64,000 nucleotides of DNA from positions 1,178,001 to 1,242,000 of the forward strand of contig NZ_LT629766.1 of assembly GCF_900105315.1 (NCBI RefSeq). Direction: 5' to 3'. This document shows, piece after piece, positions 17,197 through 26,095 of the stretch. A program made the position numbers and the translations under genes. The notes under the pieces were generated by a model. The model saw only the letters and a list, made by a program, of their open reading frames with translations. It was not told the origin of the DNA and ran no database searches. This DNA is from Brevibacterium siliguriense (GTDB lineage Bacteria; Actinomycetota; Actinomycetes; Actinomycetales; Brevibacteriaceae). Position 1 is the stretch's first letter; each line of letters starts with the position of its first letter.

Positions 17197-18285
17197 ATGC
17201 GTACCAAAATTGCTGTTTCGGCAGCACTTGGGGTCGGACTGGTTTTCGGCGCCGGTGCTCCCGCACTGTCGAGCAATCTGTCCTCGACCGACGCCGCAAA
17301 GACGTCCGGCATCTCAGCTGATGTCGTTCCCGGCCAAGAACTCGAACGAATCACCGACGGCAAGATCGAAAAGGGCGAGAATGCCTACGTCGATGTCACG
17401 GTAGCGACGCTGTGGACCGACCCGAAGGCACCGCGCAAGGTCGATAAGCCTGGGCTCCAGCACCCCGTCGACCTCGAGAAGTGGAACAAGAACCTCGAAT
17501 CCACCGAAGTGCGCCGCGGACTGACTGGCAAGACCGAGACTCAGGCGACCTACGGTTCGGAAGTCTCCGTCCTCGACATCAAGGGCAGCTGGGCCAAGGT
17601 CGCAGTGACCGACCAGCGGACCCCGAAGAACCAGAAGGGCTACCCGGGCTGGATGCCGAAGAAGCAGCTTGTTGAGAACGATCGCTTCGAAAAGCTCCGC
17701 GAGGACCAGCCCCGCGCAGTGGTCACGAAGCCCAAGAGTGAACTCGAAGGCATCGAATTCACCAAGGACACCGGTGCTGACGTCAGCTTCAACGTCGACC
17801 TTCCGCTCATCGCACAGGACGTCGACGACGTCCGCGTGGCACTCCCCGGTGGCGGCGCCGCCTGGATCGACATTGACGATGTGGATGTCTACGATGTCGG
17901 CGACAAACCCGAGAAGCCCAGCGGCAAAGACCTCGTGAAGACCGCAAAGCAGTTCGAAGGCCTGCGTTATCTGTGGGCCGGAGTCTCCGCCTACGGGTTC
18001 GACTGCTCCGGATTCACCTACTCGATCTTCAAGGCACACGGCATCGACCTGCCCCGCGACTCGGGCGAACAGGCGAAGGTCGGCAAGGCAGTTTCCTCGT
18101 CGAACCTCAAGTCCGGTGACCTGTTGTTCTTCTCGACCAGCTCGGGAACGGTCCACCACGTCGGCATGTACGTCGGCGACGGTAAGATGATCCACTCGCC
18201 GAACGCGTCGAAGGACGTCTACGTCACCGACTGGAAGAAGTGGGATACCGGAAACGAATTCTCCGGAGCCCGCCGAATCCTCTGA
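17197..18285 (+). CDS. Secreted NlpC/P60 cell-wall peptidase
   Basis: 362 residues. A signal peptide is seen at the start (MRTKIAVSAALGVGLVFGAGAPALS). Residues about 50-230 form two SH3-like regions, and the C-terminal 110 residues are NlpC/P60: catalytic Cys in YGFDCSGFTYSIF, His in VHHVGMYVGDG, and a third polar residue after MIHSPNAS. It is a secreted gamma-D-Glu-DAP endopeptidase of the RipA-like group that trims peptidoglycan in cell division or remodelling. I chose ATG 17197 because the signal peptide begins there and AAGAGA lies upstream. A terminator hairpin follows at 18319. Confidence 0.92.
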   Translation: MRTKIAVSAALGVGLVFGAGAPALSSNLSSTDAAKTSGISADVVPGQELERITDGKIEKGENAYVDVTVATLWTDPKAPRKVDKPGLQHPVDLEKWNKNLESTEVRRGLTGKTETQATYGSEVSVLDIKGSWAKVAVTDQRTPKNQKGYPGWMPKKQLVENDRFEKLREDQPRAVVTKPKSELEGIEFTKDTGADVSFNVDLPLIAQDVDDVRVALPGGGAAWIDIDDVDVYDVGDKPEKPSGKDLVKTAKQFEGLRYLWAGVSAYGFDCSGFTYSIFKAHGIDLPRDSGEQAKVGKAVSSSNLKSGDLLFFSTSSGTVHHVGMYVGDGKMIHSPNASKDVYVTDWKKWDTGNEFSGARRIL

Positions 18286-18318
18286 CCTGGATCAAGTCGG
18301 AACGACGACCAGCTGACG

Positions 18319-18359
18319 CACTGATGGCCGGTGCCCCGAAGAGGGCCCGGCCATCAGTG
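18319..18359 (+). terminator. Terminator hairpin after the NlpC/P60 gene
   Basis: A 13-bp perfect stem (18319-18331 with 18347-18359; arm CACTGATGGCCGG) lies between convergent genes and could serve both strands. There is no long T run. Confidence 0.7.
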
Positions 18360-18435
18360 ATTTCAGAAGGTTATCGCCGAGGCTCGCTCGCCGAGGCGAC
18401 CGCCGGGAAGCCCTTTCCACCGAGGCGACCGACGA

Positions 18436-21400
18436 TCAGTGCCGCGAACTCTGAGTCGACTTCAGGAAGATGGCTCGAGCCAGATCATCGCGACGTTCGA
18501 TGACCAGCCGACGTAGGGCCGCGGGCGCCTCGACGTTGGCCGCCAACCAAGCGTCGGTCTTCTCGACCACGGCATCCTCGTCGACGGACCACCGGGGATA
18601 GAGACCGAGCACCAGACGCCGGGCGATCTCAATCGAATTGTCCATCCAGAACCCGAGCAGACCATCGAAGTACTCATCGACATACTCCTCGATGAGCGGC
18701 ATCGCACTCGGCGCGATGAACCCGGCGATGATCGCCGACAGCACATCGTTGCTCAGCGCACCCGCCTCGCGGATCGCCTCCCACGCACGGATCTTGACGA
18801 TCGGCAGGGGCAGTGCGGCACTGGCCGTCTCGGCGTGAAGCCGACCCGACGAGCTGGGATCCGAATGGTTCTCCCGCGCGATATCGGTCTGATCCGCCCA
18901 CCCGAGGCATACGAGCGCCGTCAGCGCATTCCACCTCAGTGCATGATCGTTGATGAGGCCGCGGAACGGCAGCGTCGCAGTCGAATGATCGGCACCTCGA
19001 CCCGCACGGGCACCACCGGAAGCCTCTGCCGAGTGCCCAGCTGAACCAGAGTGCCGTGTCGAATCACCCTTGCTCGATTGACCAGGAGCGCCGGCATACA
19101 TCCGGTCGATCTCCTCGCCGACCGGCACTGCCAGGATCTGACTGGCGAACCCGCGCCCCATAGCCACCGCGGAACTGCCGGCCGCGCACCGCGCCGTCCG
19201 CGAGGTCAGTGCCAACACCAGATTGGCCAGATGCAGCTGCGCATCCGATCCGGCCTTCGCGGCAGCCAGCGCATCCAACGCCGCTCCCAACAGCCCCATG
19301 ATCGCGGCATCGAAATTCCGGTCCGCCACCCACTGATCGATGCAGGTCAGAGCGGTCTGACTGAGCCCCGCCATGATCCCGGCATGGCTCTCCTTGCCCA
19401 AGCTTCGCGCATAAGCGGTGAGGTACTTCTGCACCGGCATGAGCCCATCGCGCACCGCGTTGTCCAACGCCGACCACACCAGAGCTCGCGATAGCGGATC
19501 CGCAATTCGGGACGCCGAGGTGACCGCCGCCTCTATCGACTCCGGGTCGAGGCGCACCCGCGCATAGTCCAGATCGTTGAAATTGAGCAGAGTGATCACG
19601 CCGGCATTCCGACCGATGAGCTGCTCGACATCGGTTGACTCGGTCGAGAACTCGAACCGGAAGGAATCGAGGGGGACGATCTCTCGTCCCGACCGTCCGA
19701 GTGTGGCGATCTCGATCGTATGCGGGCGCAGAAGGGCCGTGCCCTCTGCCGAATCGGCCTGAGTGATCGTGGCACCCGTGATCTTCTCCGAGCCGGACCG
19801 TCGCCGAGGCGGCTCAACACTGTCGCTCACCCCGGACCCGGACTCGTGCGCGGCTCCGGTCGCACCGTCCGCGCTGTCGTCGACAGCATCCGGGCTACGC
19901 AGCCTCGCGCCCGAGCTCGAGGTGACGAGTCTCCCGCGTCCTCCGCTCTGCGCGGCGACGCTCGAACCCTCCGAAGCCCCAGCTGATCCCGCCGCGGCCC
20001 CAGACGACCCATCCGAGGTGGTCAACTGCAGCGACAGCTCCGAGACTCCGGAGGTGCCCAGCCATGCGGCCGCCCAGTTCGCGATGTCCCGGTCGGGAGC
20101 CGCCTCGGCGAGGCATTCGAGGAAGTCCGCGAGCTCGGTGTTCCCATACTCGAACCGTCTGAAGTACAGCCGCGAACCGGCGAAGAACGCCTCCCGACCG
20201 ACGAACGCGACGAGCTGCTTGAGCACGGACGCGCCCTTGGCATAGGTGATGCCGTCGAAGTTGAGCTTCGCGGCCTCGACATCGGGGATGTCGGCGACGA
20301 TCGGGTGCGTCGTCGGATACAGATCCTGAGTGTACGCCCACGCCTTGCGACGCAGCGCGAACGTCACCCAGCCATCGGTGAACCGCGTCGCCTCGGCCAG
20401 CGCGAGCCCGCCCATGAAATCGGCGAAGGACTCCTTGAGCCACAGGTCGTCCCACCACTTCATCGTGACGAGGTCGCCGAACCACATATGCGCCATCTCG
20501 TGGAGGATGACATTGGCGCGTGACTCGTAGTTCGCGTCTGTGACCTTGTCGCGGAAGATCAGGTTGTCCGTGAACGTGACCAGACCGGGGTTCTCCATCG
20601 CTCCGAGGTTGTACTCGGGAACGAAGATCTGATCGTACTTGCCCCACGGGTAGGGGTAGTCGAACTCGGAGGTGAAGAAGTCGAGACCGGACTTCGTCAC
20701 GCCGAAGATATCGTCCGCATCGAGATGATCGACGAGGCTCGCTCGCGTCCATGCGCCCAGCTGCACGGTCTGCCCGGTGCGCGGGTCCGTCCATTCATCA
20801 GTCGCCCCCTCATAGGGGCCCGCGGTGATGCAGGTGATGTAGCTCGACTGCTTGAGCGTCGGTTCGAAATAGTGGGTGACCGCGCCCGCCGATTCGGATT
20901 CCGCCGACGTCGCGACATCGGATCCGATCGCCGAGGCAGCCCCTGCCGAACCGTTCACCGGCTCCGTCCTCGCCTCGGCCCGGTTCGACAGGACCTGGAA
21001 GTGCGCGGGCGCGGTGACCGTGAAGATGAACTCAGCTTTGAGGTCGGGCTGGTCGAAATTGGCGAATACGCGTCTGGCATCGGTGGGTTCGTACTGCGTA
21101 TAGAGGTAGGTCTTGCCATCGGCCGGATCCGTGAATCGGTGCAGCCCCTCACCCGAGGTGGAATAGCGCGCCTGCGCCTCGATCGTCAGCGAATTGCGGC
21201 CAGCGCGGACGGGGAACGTGACGCGGGCTCCGTCGAACACCTCAGCGGGGGAGAGGCTCTCGCCGTTGATCAGTACGGATGACACGGAGTCGGCGATCAG
21301 GTCGATGAATGTCGAATCGACGAAGCGGGCGGAGAAGTCGACGACGGTGCGAGAAAGATAGGTGTCGGCATCGGTTTCGGCGTTGCTGATGTCGATATGG

Positions 21401-21471
21401 ACTGAATAGGAATCGACCTCGAGCAGCTGTGTTCGACTCTGCGCTTCGCTTCGGGTGAGATTCGTTGTCAT
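18436..21471 (-). CDS. pepN: Aminopeptidase N (M1 family)
   Basis: 1011 residues; actinobacterial PepN is usually about 850. The exopeptidase motif GAMENPG, the zinc site HEMAH with the third ligand Glu in ESFADFMG, and the ERAP1-like C-terminal helical domain are all present. The extra length comes from Ser/Gly/Ala-rich insertions: one near residues 160-195, a large one of about 100 residues near 490-590 between the catalytic and C-terminal domains, and another near 820-850. These look like disordered linkers and leave the catalytic core intact. It releases N-terminal residues from peptides in the cytoplasm. GAGGAGG precedes the ATG. Confidence 0.95.
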   Translation of the reverse strand: MTTNLTRSEAQSRTQLLEVDSYSVHIDISNAETDADTYLSRTVVDFSARFVDSTFIDLIADSVSSVLINGESLSPAEVFDGARVTFPVRAGRNSLTIEAQARYSTSGEGLHRFTDPADGKTYLYTQYEPTDARRVFANFDQPDLKAEFIFTVTAPAHFQVLSNRAEARTEPVNGSAGAASAIGSDVATSAESESAGAVTHYFEPTLKQSSYITCITAGPYEGATDEWTDPRTGQTVQLGAWTRASLVDHLDADDIFGVTKSGLDFFTSEFDYPYPWGKYDQIFVPEYNLGAMENPGLVTFTDNLIFRDKVTDANYESRANVILHEMAHMWFGDLVTMKWWDDLWLKESFADFMGGLALAEATRFTDGWVTFALRRKAWAYTQDLYPTTHPIVADIPDVEAAKLNFDGITYAKGASVLKQLVAFVGREAFFAGSRLYFRRFEYGNTELADFLECLAEAAPDRDIANWAAAWLGTSGVSELSLQLTTSDGSSGAAAGSAGASEGSSVAAQSGGRGRLVTSSSGARLRSPDAVDDSADGATGAAHESGSGVSDSVEPPRRRSGSEKITGATITQADSAEGTALLRPHTIEIATLGRSGREIVPLDSFRFEFSTESTDVEQLIGRNAGVITLLNFNDLDYARVRLDPESIEAAVTSASRIADPLSRALVWSALDNAVRDGLMPVQKYLTAYARSLGKESHAGIMAGLSQTALTCIDQWVADRNFDAAIMGLLGAALDALAAAKAGSDAQLHLANLVLALTSRTARCAAGSSAVAMGRGFASQILAVPVGEEIDRMYAGAPGQSSKGDSTRHSGSAGHSAEASGGARAGRGADHSTATLPFRGLINDHALRWNALTALVCLGWADQTDIARENHSDPSSSGRLHAETASAALPLPIVKIRAWEAIREAGALSNDVLSAIIAGFIAPSAMPLIEEYVDEYFDGLLGFWMDNSIEIARRLVLGLYPRWSVDEDAVVEKTDAWLAANVEAPAALRRLVIERRDDLARAIFLKSTQSSRH

Positions 21472-21556
21472 TCAATAGCCTCCTCGGCGGACAGACTTTA
21501 GCATGCCACATTTCCGGTATTCTGAGTACAGCACCAGCGAACGGCAGAGGGGACTG

Positions 21557-22705
21557 ATGGCGGAGACTCGGATCAGCGAACTGCCTCGGCGGGGGTTCCA
21601 TGTCGTCGCCCACCGTCTGCGCTTGGGACTCAAACGTGTGTGGGTGAACTCCGGCCAGCTGATCCAGATCCCCATCGCCGCGACCGCCGCCTACGCTTTC
21701 TGCGTCTACGTCCTCGATCACCCCTATCCGTTCCTCGCCGCGGTCGCCTCTGCCGTCGGCATCGGCCCCGTCGTGGACCGTCGCCTGCGCCGGGCACTGG
21801 AAATCGGCATCGGCGCGACTTTCGGGGTGCTCGTGGGCGAGATACTCGTCAACCTCTATGGCTCCGGCATCTGGCAGCTCGCCCTGACCCTGATCATCGG
21901 CCTGGTCATCGGCACGATCCTCAATTCCGGCGGCATCTTCATCACGCAGATCGCCGTCCAATCCGTCTATGTCGTCGTGGTCCCGGCCAGCGCCACCACC
22001 ATGCCGTTCCCGCGCACTCTCGACGCTCTGACCGGTTCCGTCTGCGCGATTCTTCTGGCCCTGCTGATCCCGCGCGACGCCCGAAAAGTTCCGAGGCGTC
22101 TGGCCGCGGACATGCTTCAGGAAGTCGACATCGTCCTCAGGATGATGAAACGGGCCCTGCGCGAGGCCGATGAGACGATGGCCGGCCGAGCTCTCGAACG
22201 TGCCCGCGAGACCCAGGACATCATCGACTCCTGGGGCTCATCGCTGCGGATCTCCCGCGAAGCTGCGAAGATCAATGCGCGCGCCCGCCGACATGCCGCC
22301 GAGGTCACCCGACTGTCCCGCGCCCACACTTTCTCCGATCGAGCGATGCGGACCATGCGGGTCATCGCCCGCCGTGTCGTGGGCATCACCGAGCTCGGCG
22401 TCGGCAAACCCGTCATCGCCGATTACGTCGGATCCTTGGCCGATGGTGCGAAGAAGCTCGAGATCGCCCTGCGCCGCGGTACCGATCGGTCCCTCGCCGA
22501 GGCGGCCCTGTCCGAGGCAGCGGGCACGTTGGATCCGCGGGCGAAACCCGATTGGGACATCCACGACGAGTCGATGGTTCTGCTCCTGCGGACAGTCGCC
22601 GTCGACTTGCTGCAGGCCGCGGGTCTGACGCGTGCGGAAGCCCAATCGCGACTCCCGCCGCTGGCCGAGGACGCCGATGGCGACGGCGGTCCCGTCGTCG
22701 AATAG
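21557..22705 (+). CDS. FUSC/aromatic acid exporter family membrane protein
   Basis: 382 residues from ATG 21557 (AGAGGGG upstream). The N-terminal half has five or six hydrophobic segments in the FUSC/ArAE arrangement (AATAAYAFCVYVLDH, ATFGVLVGEILVNLYG, NSGGIFITQIAVQSVYVVVV), followed by an alpha-helical, Arg/Glu-rich cytoplasmic half. Homologues are putative exporters of aromatic carboxylic acids; no substrate is known here. It is divergent from pepN, with the two starts 85 bases apart, and convergent with the next gene. Confidence 0.85.
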   Translation: MAETRISELPRRGFHVVAHRLRLGLKRVWVNSGQLIQIPIAATAAYAFCVYVLDHPYPFLAAVASAVGIGPVVDRRLRRALEIGIGATFGVLVGEILVNLYGSGIWQLALTLIIGLVIGTILNSGGIFITQIAVQSVYVVVVPASATTMPFPRTLDALTGSVCAILLALLIPRDARKVPRRLAADMLQEVDIVLRMMKRALREADETMAGRALERARETQDIIDSWGSSLRISREAAKINARARRHAAEVTRLSRAHTFSDRAMRTMRVIARRVVGITELGVGKPVIADYVGSLADGAKKLEIALRRGTDRSLAEAALSEAAGTLDPRAKPDWDIHDESMVLLLRTVAVDLLQAAGLTRAEAQSRLPPLAEDADGDGGPVVE

Positions 22706-22729
22706 CTATAGAACCGGCAGCGAGGGCAG

Positions 22730-23347
22730 TCAGCTGCTTTCGACGACGAAGACGGCATTTGTGCCCGGCGCCAGAGCCGTGAAGCGATGGGGCTGATCTC
22801 CCGGATGGGTGAGGTAGTCGCCGACTCCCAGGTCGTAGGACTTCCCGAGCACCTCGATGCGTGCGGCACCGCGGCCGAGGATGACATGTTCGATCGTGCC
22901 CTGAGGGTGCGGCTGTGACTCTCGCGGCTCTCCCGGTTCGGCCTGGATGAAGTAGACGTCGCGTCGGGCGTTCGTCGGCGACGGTGAGAGCAGAGTCGCC
23001 ACATAGTTCGCCGTCGTCGACGGCAGGCTCGGCATATCGCCGACATGCTGCAGCGCCACCTCGTGCGGGGGCGGGTCGAGCAGCCGGGCGAGAGGGATGT
23101 CGAGTGCAGCGGCCAGAGCCCACATCGTCTCGAGGCTCGGATTGCCGCTTCCGGTCTCGAGCCCGGACATCGTCGACTTGCCGATCCCGGCCCGCCTGGC
23201 GACCTCGGACAAAGAGAGCCCGGCGCGCAGCCGTTCGCGTTTCAGCGCCGCAGCGATCTGCTGACTCGGCGAGAGTGTGGAACTGGGAGCAGGGTCGGAA
23301 TCGCCTTTCGAGTCGTTCAGCGAATCATCGTTGCTTCGAGAAGTCAT
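22730..23347 (-). CDS. XRE family regulator with cupin domain, probable regulator of azlCD
   Basis: 205 residues. An N-terminal helix-turn-helix (QQIAAALKRERLRAGLSLSEVARRAGIGKSTMSGLE) is joined to a cupin (GTIEHVILGRGAARIEVLGK, GDYLTHPGDQPHRF). XRE-cupin regulators next to azlCD branched-chain amino acid exporters are common, and the divergent arrangement with azlC supports that role. The gene looks leaderless: TATAGT ends 6 bases before its ATG. Confidence 0.9.
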   Translation of the reverse strand: MTSRSNDDSLNDSKGDSDPAPSSTLSPSQQIAAALKRERLRAGLSLSEVARRAGIGKSTMSGLETGSGNPSLETMWALAAALDIPLARLLDPPPHEVALQHVGDMPSLPSTTANYVATLLSPSPTNARRDVYFIQAEPGEPRESQPHPQGTIEHVILGRGAARIEVLGKSYDLGVGDYLTHPGDQPHRFTALAPGTNAVFVVESS

Positions 23348-23353
23348 GAGTTC

Positions 23354-23387
23354 ACTATAGCGACAAGACCGTTCGGGTTGACGAACG
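23354..23387. promoter_or_regulatory. Divergent promoter and operator between the XRE regulator and azlC
   Basis: On the minus strand TATAGT (23354-23359) is a leaderless -10 box for the regulator. CGTTCG-GGTTGA-CGAACG at 23370-23387 is a perfect inverted repeat, and TTGACG inside it (23378-23383) could be the azlC -35 box. A regulator bound here would cover both promoters. Confidence 0.6.
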
Positions 23388-23413
23388 ATCGTCGAGAGTG
23401 CACTGTATGGAAC

Positions 23414-24241
23414 ATGGGTTCATTATTTCGCACGGCTGAGCGAAAGCCTCGAGTCGAACGGGTTCTCCCCGGCTCGACCTATCGCGCGGTGGCCATCGTC
23501 ACCATCACGATCATCGCCGTCGCACTGTCGTACGGGGCGATCTCCGCAGTCTCCGGCTTCGCCTGGTGGCAGACTCTGCTGCTGGCGATGTTCGCCCTGG
23601 GCGGCGCCGCAGAATTCACCTTCGTCGGCGTCATCGCCGCCGGCGGAGCCCCGATCCTCGCGGTGCTCGCGGGCCTCCTCGTGAACTCCCGCAACTTCGC
23701 CTTCGGCGTTGCAGTCGGCCCCTTCTTCCCGCAGGACTGGCGAGCCCTCATCGCCTCCCACTGGATCAACGACGAATCCACCGCGATCTCGCGCACCGGG
23801 CACAACCCCCGCGCGAAGTGGCATGCGTTCCTGCTCATGGGAGCCGCGATCGCCATCATGTGGCCCGGCGGTGCAATGGTCGGACAGTGGCTGGGCAATG
23901 TCATCAACGCGGACCTTCTCGGGCTCGATGCTGCCTTCCCGATCATCCTCTTCTGCCTCATCCGCGGGGATCTGAAGAACCGAGTCACACTCTCGCTGAC
24001 CGTCATCGGCATCCTCATCGCCGTGGGGCTGACCCCGCTGCTGCCGCTCGGGCTGGGAGCAGTGACCTCGCTGTCCGTGTTCGTCTTCGTCGCCGCAGGT
24101 TGGGCAGTGCGCTCATTCATTCGTCGTCGCAGCGCCGGAAGCGGAGGTGTCGATCAGTTCGGTGACGACCCGCCACGCACTGACAACTCTGTCGCCACAG
24201 ATCATTCGCACTACACAACTCGAGGGGAGGGGCACCGATGA
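23414..24241 (+). CDS. azlC: AzlC family branched-chain amino acid exporter, large subunit
   Basis: 275 residues. The AzlC signature is clear (GSTYRAVAIVTITIIAVALSYG, GGAAEFTFVGVIAAGG, VNSRNFAFGVAVGPF, HWINDESTA, PIILFCLIRGDLKNR), with about seven membrane segments and a His/Asp/Ser-rich C-terminal tail. With AzlD it exports branched-chain amino acids, as in B. subtilis AzlCD and C. glutamicum BrnFE. The ATG was chosen at the point where homology to the short N-terminal tail begins. The 3' end overlaps azlD (ATGA), but azlD is frameshifted. Confidence 0.92.
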   Translation: MGSLFRTAERKPRVERVLPGSTYRAVAIVTITIIAVALSYGAISAVSGFAWWQTLLLAMFALGGAAEFTFVGVIAAGGAPILAVLAGLLVNSRNFAFGVAVGPFFPQDWRALIASHWINDESTAISRTGHNPRAKWHAFLLMGAAIAIMWPGGAMVGQWLGNVINADLLGLDAAFPIILFCLIRGDLKNRVTLSLTVIGILIAVGLTPLLPLGLGAVTSLSVFVFVAAGWAVRSFIRRRSAGSGGVDQFGDDPPRTDNSVATDHSHYTTRGEGHR

Positions 24242-24731
24242 GCGCCGTCAGCTTCCTCATCGCTCTGGCCGGGCTGAGTATCGGCACCTATCTCATGCGC
24301 TTCGCGGGGTGAAAGTGGGGGCGGCCATCGCCACGAAGGGACGTCGACGCACCCCGGCGACCGCCTCGGTGGGGGCCGATCCTTCCGCGGCCGGGGAATC
24401 ATCCGAGCCCAGGGACGCCTCCGGAACCGGTGGATCATCCGGGCCCGTCGACTCTTCCGAGCCAAGCAAGTCATCCGAATCCGTCGAAACATCCGAATCG
24501 GCCGACTCGACCGAACGCGTGACGATGTGGATGGACCGAGCCACGGTCGTGCTCATCGGTGCAGTCTTCGCGACGACCGCGGTCTTCGACGGAAAGGACA
24601 TCGCCGATCCGGCCCGCCTCATCGGCGTCGGCGCCGGAGTTCTCGCCGCGATTCTGCGCGTGCCGATGCTGCTGGCCGTGGTCATCGGCATGGCCGTGTG
24701 CGCACTCATCCGCACGACCGGAATCCTCTGA
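24238..24731 (+). pseudogene. azlD: azlD, branched-chain amino acid exporter small subunit, frameshifted
   Basis: The ATG overlaps the azlC stop. The first 24 codons give a normal AzlD N-terminus (IALAGLSIGTYLMRFAG) and then hit TGA at 24310 in the run GCGGGGTGA. One extra G would restore reading into the downstream -1 frame, which continues VKVGAAIATKG and ends with two typical AzlD membrane segments (DRATVVLIGAVFATTAVF and PMLLAVVIGMAVCALIRT). A Ser/Glu-rich insert of about 50 residues separates the halves. This is either a real one-base loss in a G run, a sequencing error, or a recoding site. As read, AzlCD would be inactive. Confidence 0.8.
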
Positions 24732-24829
24732 ACTCGCGGCTGCCTGAACCCACTGTGAAAGCCGTGGGATGCGGGTGGGCAATTGCCGTGGATCTCCGGG
24801 CCGGAACTGCCCCGAAAGCCCGAGATTGC

Positions 24830-24835
24830 TAGGCT
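24830..24835 (+). promoter_or_regulatory. -10 box TAGGCT, leaderless promoter of the DUF2516 gene
   Basis: TAGGCT ends 6 bases before the ATG at 24842. Confidence 0.6.
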
Positions 24836-24841
24836 GGAACC

Positions 24842-25153
24842 ATGGAATACATCGCGGGTTTTCAGCGTCTCGTCTTTCTTGCTCTGACGGTGGCCGCATT
24901 CGTCGTCCAGCTCTGGGCGTTCATCGACTGCCTCCGCTTCAAGGACGAGAACTACCGCGCCGTTGACAAGCAGAGCAAGAAGTTCTGGGTCATCCTCCTC
25001 GGCGTCGGACTTGCGCTCGCCCTCATCGCGCTGCCGCCTATGGGCATGAGCATGATCTTCCTCAACATCATCGCCCTCGTCGCCGGCATCGTCTACCTCA
25101 CCGATGTGCGCCCGAAGGTCCGTGCCGTCGACCCGCGCTACCGCAACCGCTGA
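24842..25153 (+). CDS. DUF2516 family small membrane protein
   Basis: 103 residues with three hydrophobic segments (LVFLALTVAAFVVQLWAFIDCL, FWVILLGVGLALALIALPP, MIFLNIIALVAGIVYL) and the DUF2516 pattern DCLRFKDENYRAVDKQSKKFW. It is found across actinobacteria and its function is unknown. It is probably leaderless, using the -10 box at 24830. A hydrolase gene follows 30 bases downstream in the same direction, often its neighbour. Confidence 0.88.
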   Translation: MEYIAGFQRLVFLALTVAAFVVQLWAFIDCLRFKDENYRAVDKQSKKFWVILLGVGLALALIALPPMGMSMIFLNIIALVAGIVYLTDVRPKVRAVDPRYRNR

Positions 25154-25183
25154 CGCCGCGCACAGGCTGATCACACTCACCGA

Positions 25184-25993
25184 ATGAGCACAGACCTCAA
25201 CCTGCCGGGCCCCGAATCCGGCTTCATCGCCACGTTCGGAACCGGCGACCCGCACACTCTCTTCGGCCACGGTTTCGCCGGCGCGATCCGTGACACGCGC
25301 CCCTTCGGCACCGGCATCACCGGAACCCGCCACTTCCTCCACCTGCCTGGCCACGGCGGTCGACCCTCACCAGGCCCTGGATGGACCTACCCGCAGATCG
25401 CCGAGGTGCTCGCCGATGCCGTGAGCACCACCTCGGCGAGCCGAGCGCTGGGCGTCTCGATGTCCGCCGGAGGACTCCTCCACCTGCTGAGCATCGCCCA
25501 CCCCGTGACCCGCGGTCTCGACAAGGTCGCCCTCGTCCTCCCCGCCTCCTTCACCGGATTCCCCGCCGAGGTGGCCGCCGCCAACCGCTCCTACCTGGAG
25601 CGACTGCGCCGCCTCGTCGCCGATGAGGACATCGACGGCATCGTCGAACTCATGCTCTCGCGCGAACCGGCGGAGGTGGCCCAGATGCTTCCCGCGCGAG
25701 CCTGGACGAAGGCGAAGGCCGAGAACCTCGTCCGCACGGACATGTCCGACGGGCTCGGGCTCGCCCTCGAAATCGCCGTCGCGGACAGCGACGCAGCCGC
25801 CGAGAACCTGCGCTCCTTCGCGGGTGAGGTTCTCGTCCTCACTCACGAAGATGACCCGGCGCACCCGGTCACCATCGCCGAGGATATCCACCAAGCGATT
25901 CCGACCTCCCGCCTCGAGGTGCTGCCCGCCGGATCGATTCTGTGGCGCGGACGACACGAAGTGCGGCGCATCCTCGGCGAGTTTTTCGATTAG
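25184..25993 (+). CDS. Alpha/beta hydrolase fold protein
   Basis: 269 residues. The hydrolase fold shows an oxyanion HGFAG region (TLFGHGFAGAIRDTRP), the nucleophile elbow GVSMSAGG with the Ser in SxSxG form, a late acid in LTHEDDPAHP and a histidine near the C-terminus (GRHEVRRIL). The substrate cannot be deduced. It is probably cotranscribed with DUF2516 and lies just upstream of mshA. The C-terminus is followed immediately by a 17-bp tandem repeat array. Confidence 0.82.
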   Translation: MSTDLNLPGPESGFIATFGTGDPHTLFGHGFAGAIRDTRPFGTGITGTRHFLHLPGHGGRPSPGPGWTYPQIAEVLADAVSTTSASRALGVSMSAGGLLHLLSIAHPVTRGLDKVALVLPASFTGFPAEVAAANRSYLERLRRLVADEDIDGIVELMLSREPAEVAQMLPARAWTKAKAENLVRTDMSDGLGLALEIAVADSDAAAENLRSFAGEVLVLTHEDDPAHPVTIAEDIHQAIPTSRLEVLPAGSILWRGRHEVRRILGEFFD

Positions 25994-25996
25994 GTG

Positions 25997-26064
25997 CTGG
26001 CTTCGGCGGGGCACCGGCTTCGATCAGGCACTGGCTTCGATCAGGCCCTGGCTTCGGCTGGTCA
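25997..26064. repeat. Four tandem copies of a 17-bp repeat upstream of mshA
   Basis: Copies lie in exact register at 25997-26013, 26014-26030, 26031-26047 and 26048-26064, with consensus close to CTGGCTTCGATCAGGCA. The array starts 3 bases after the hydrolase stop and ends 19 bases before the mshA -10 box. Confidence 0.85.
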
Positions 26065-26083
26065 CCCGGCAGAGGTCGTTGGC

Positions 26084-26089
26084 TAGACT
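26084..26089 (+). promoter_or_regulatory. -10 box TAGACT, leaderless promoter of mshA
   Basis: TAGACT ends 6 bases before the GTG start at 26096. The 17-bp repeats end just upstream, at the position of a -35 box or activator site. Confidence 0.65.
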
Positions 26090-26095
26090 GTCTCC

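Noticed and set aside
24295..24320. Programmed -1 frameshift in azlD
   Set aside because: No classical slippery heptamer or downstream pseudoknot was evident at GCGGGGTGA, so a mutation or sequencing error is more likely, though not excluded.
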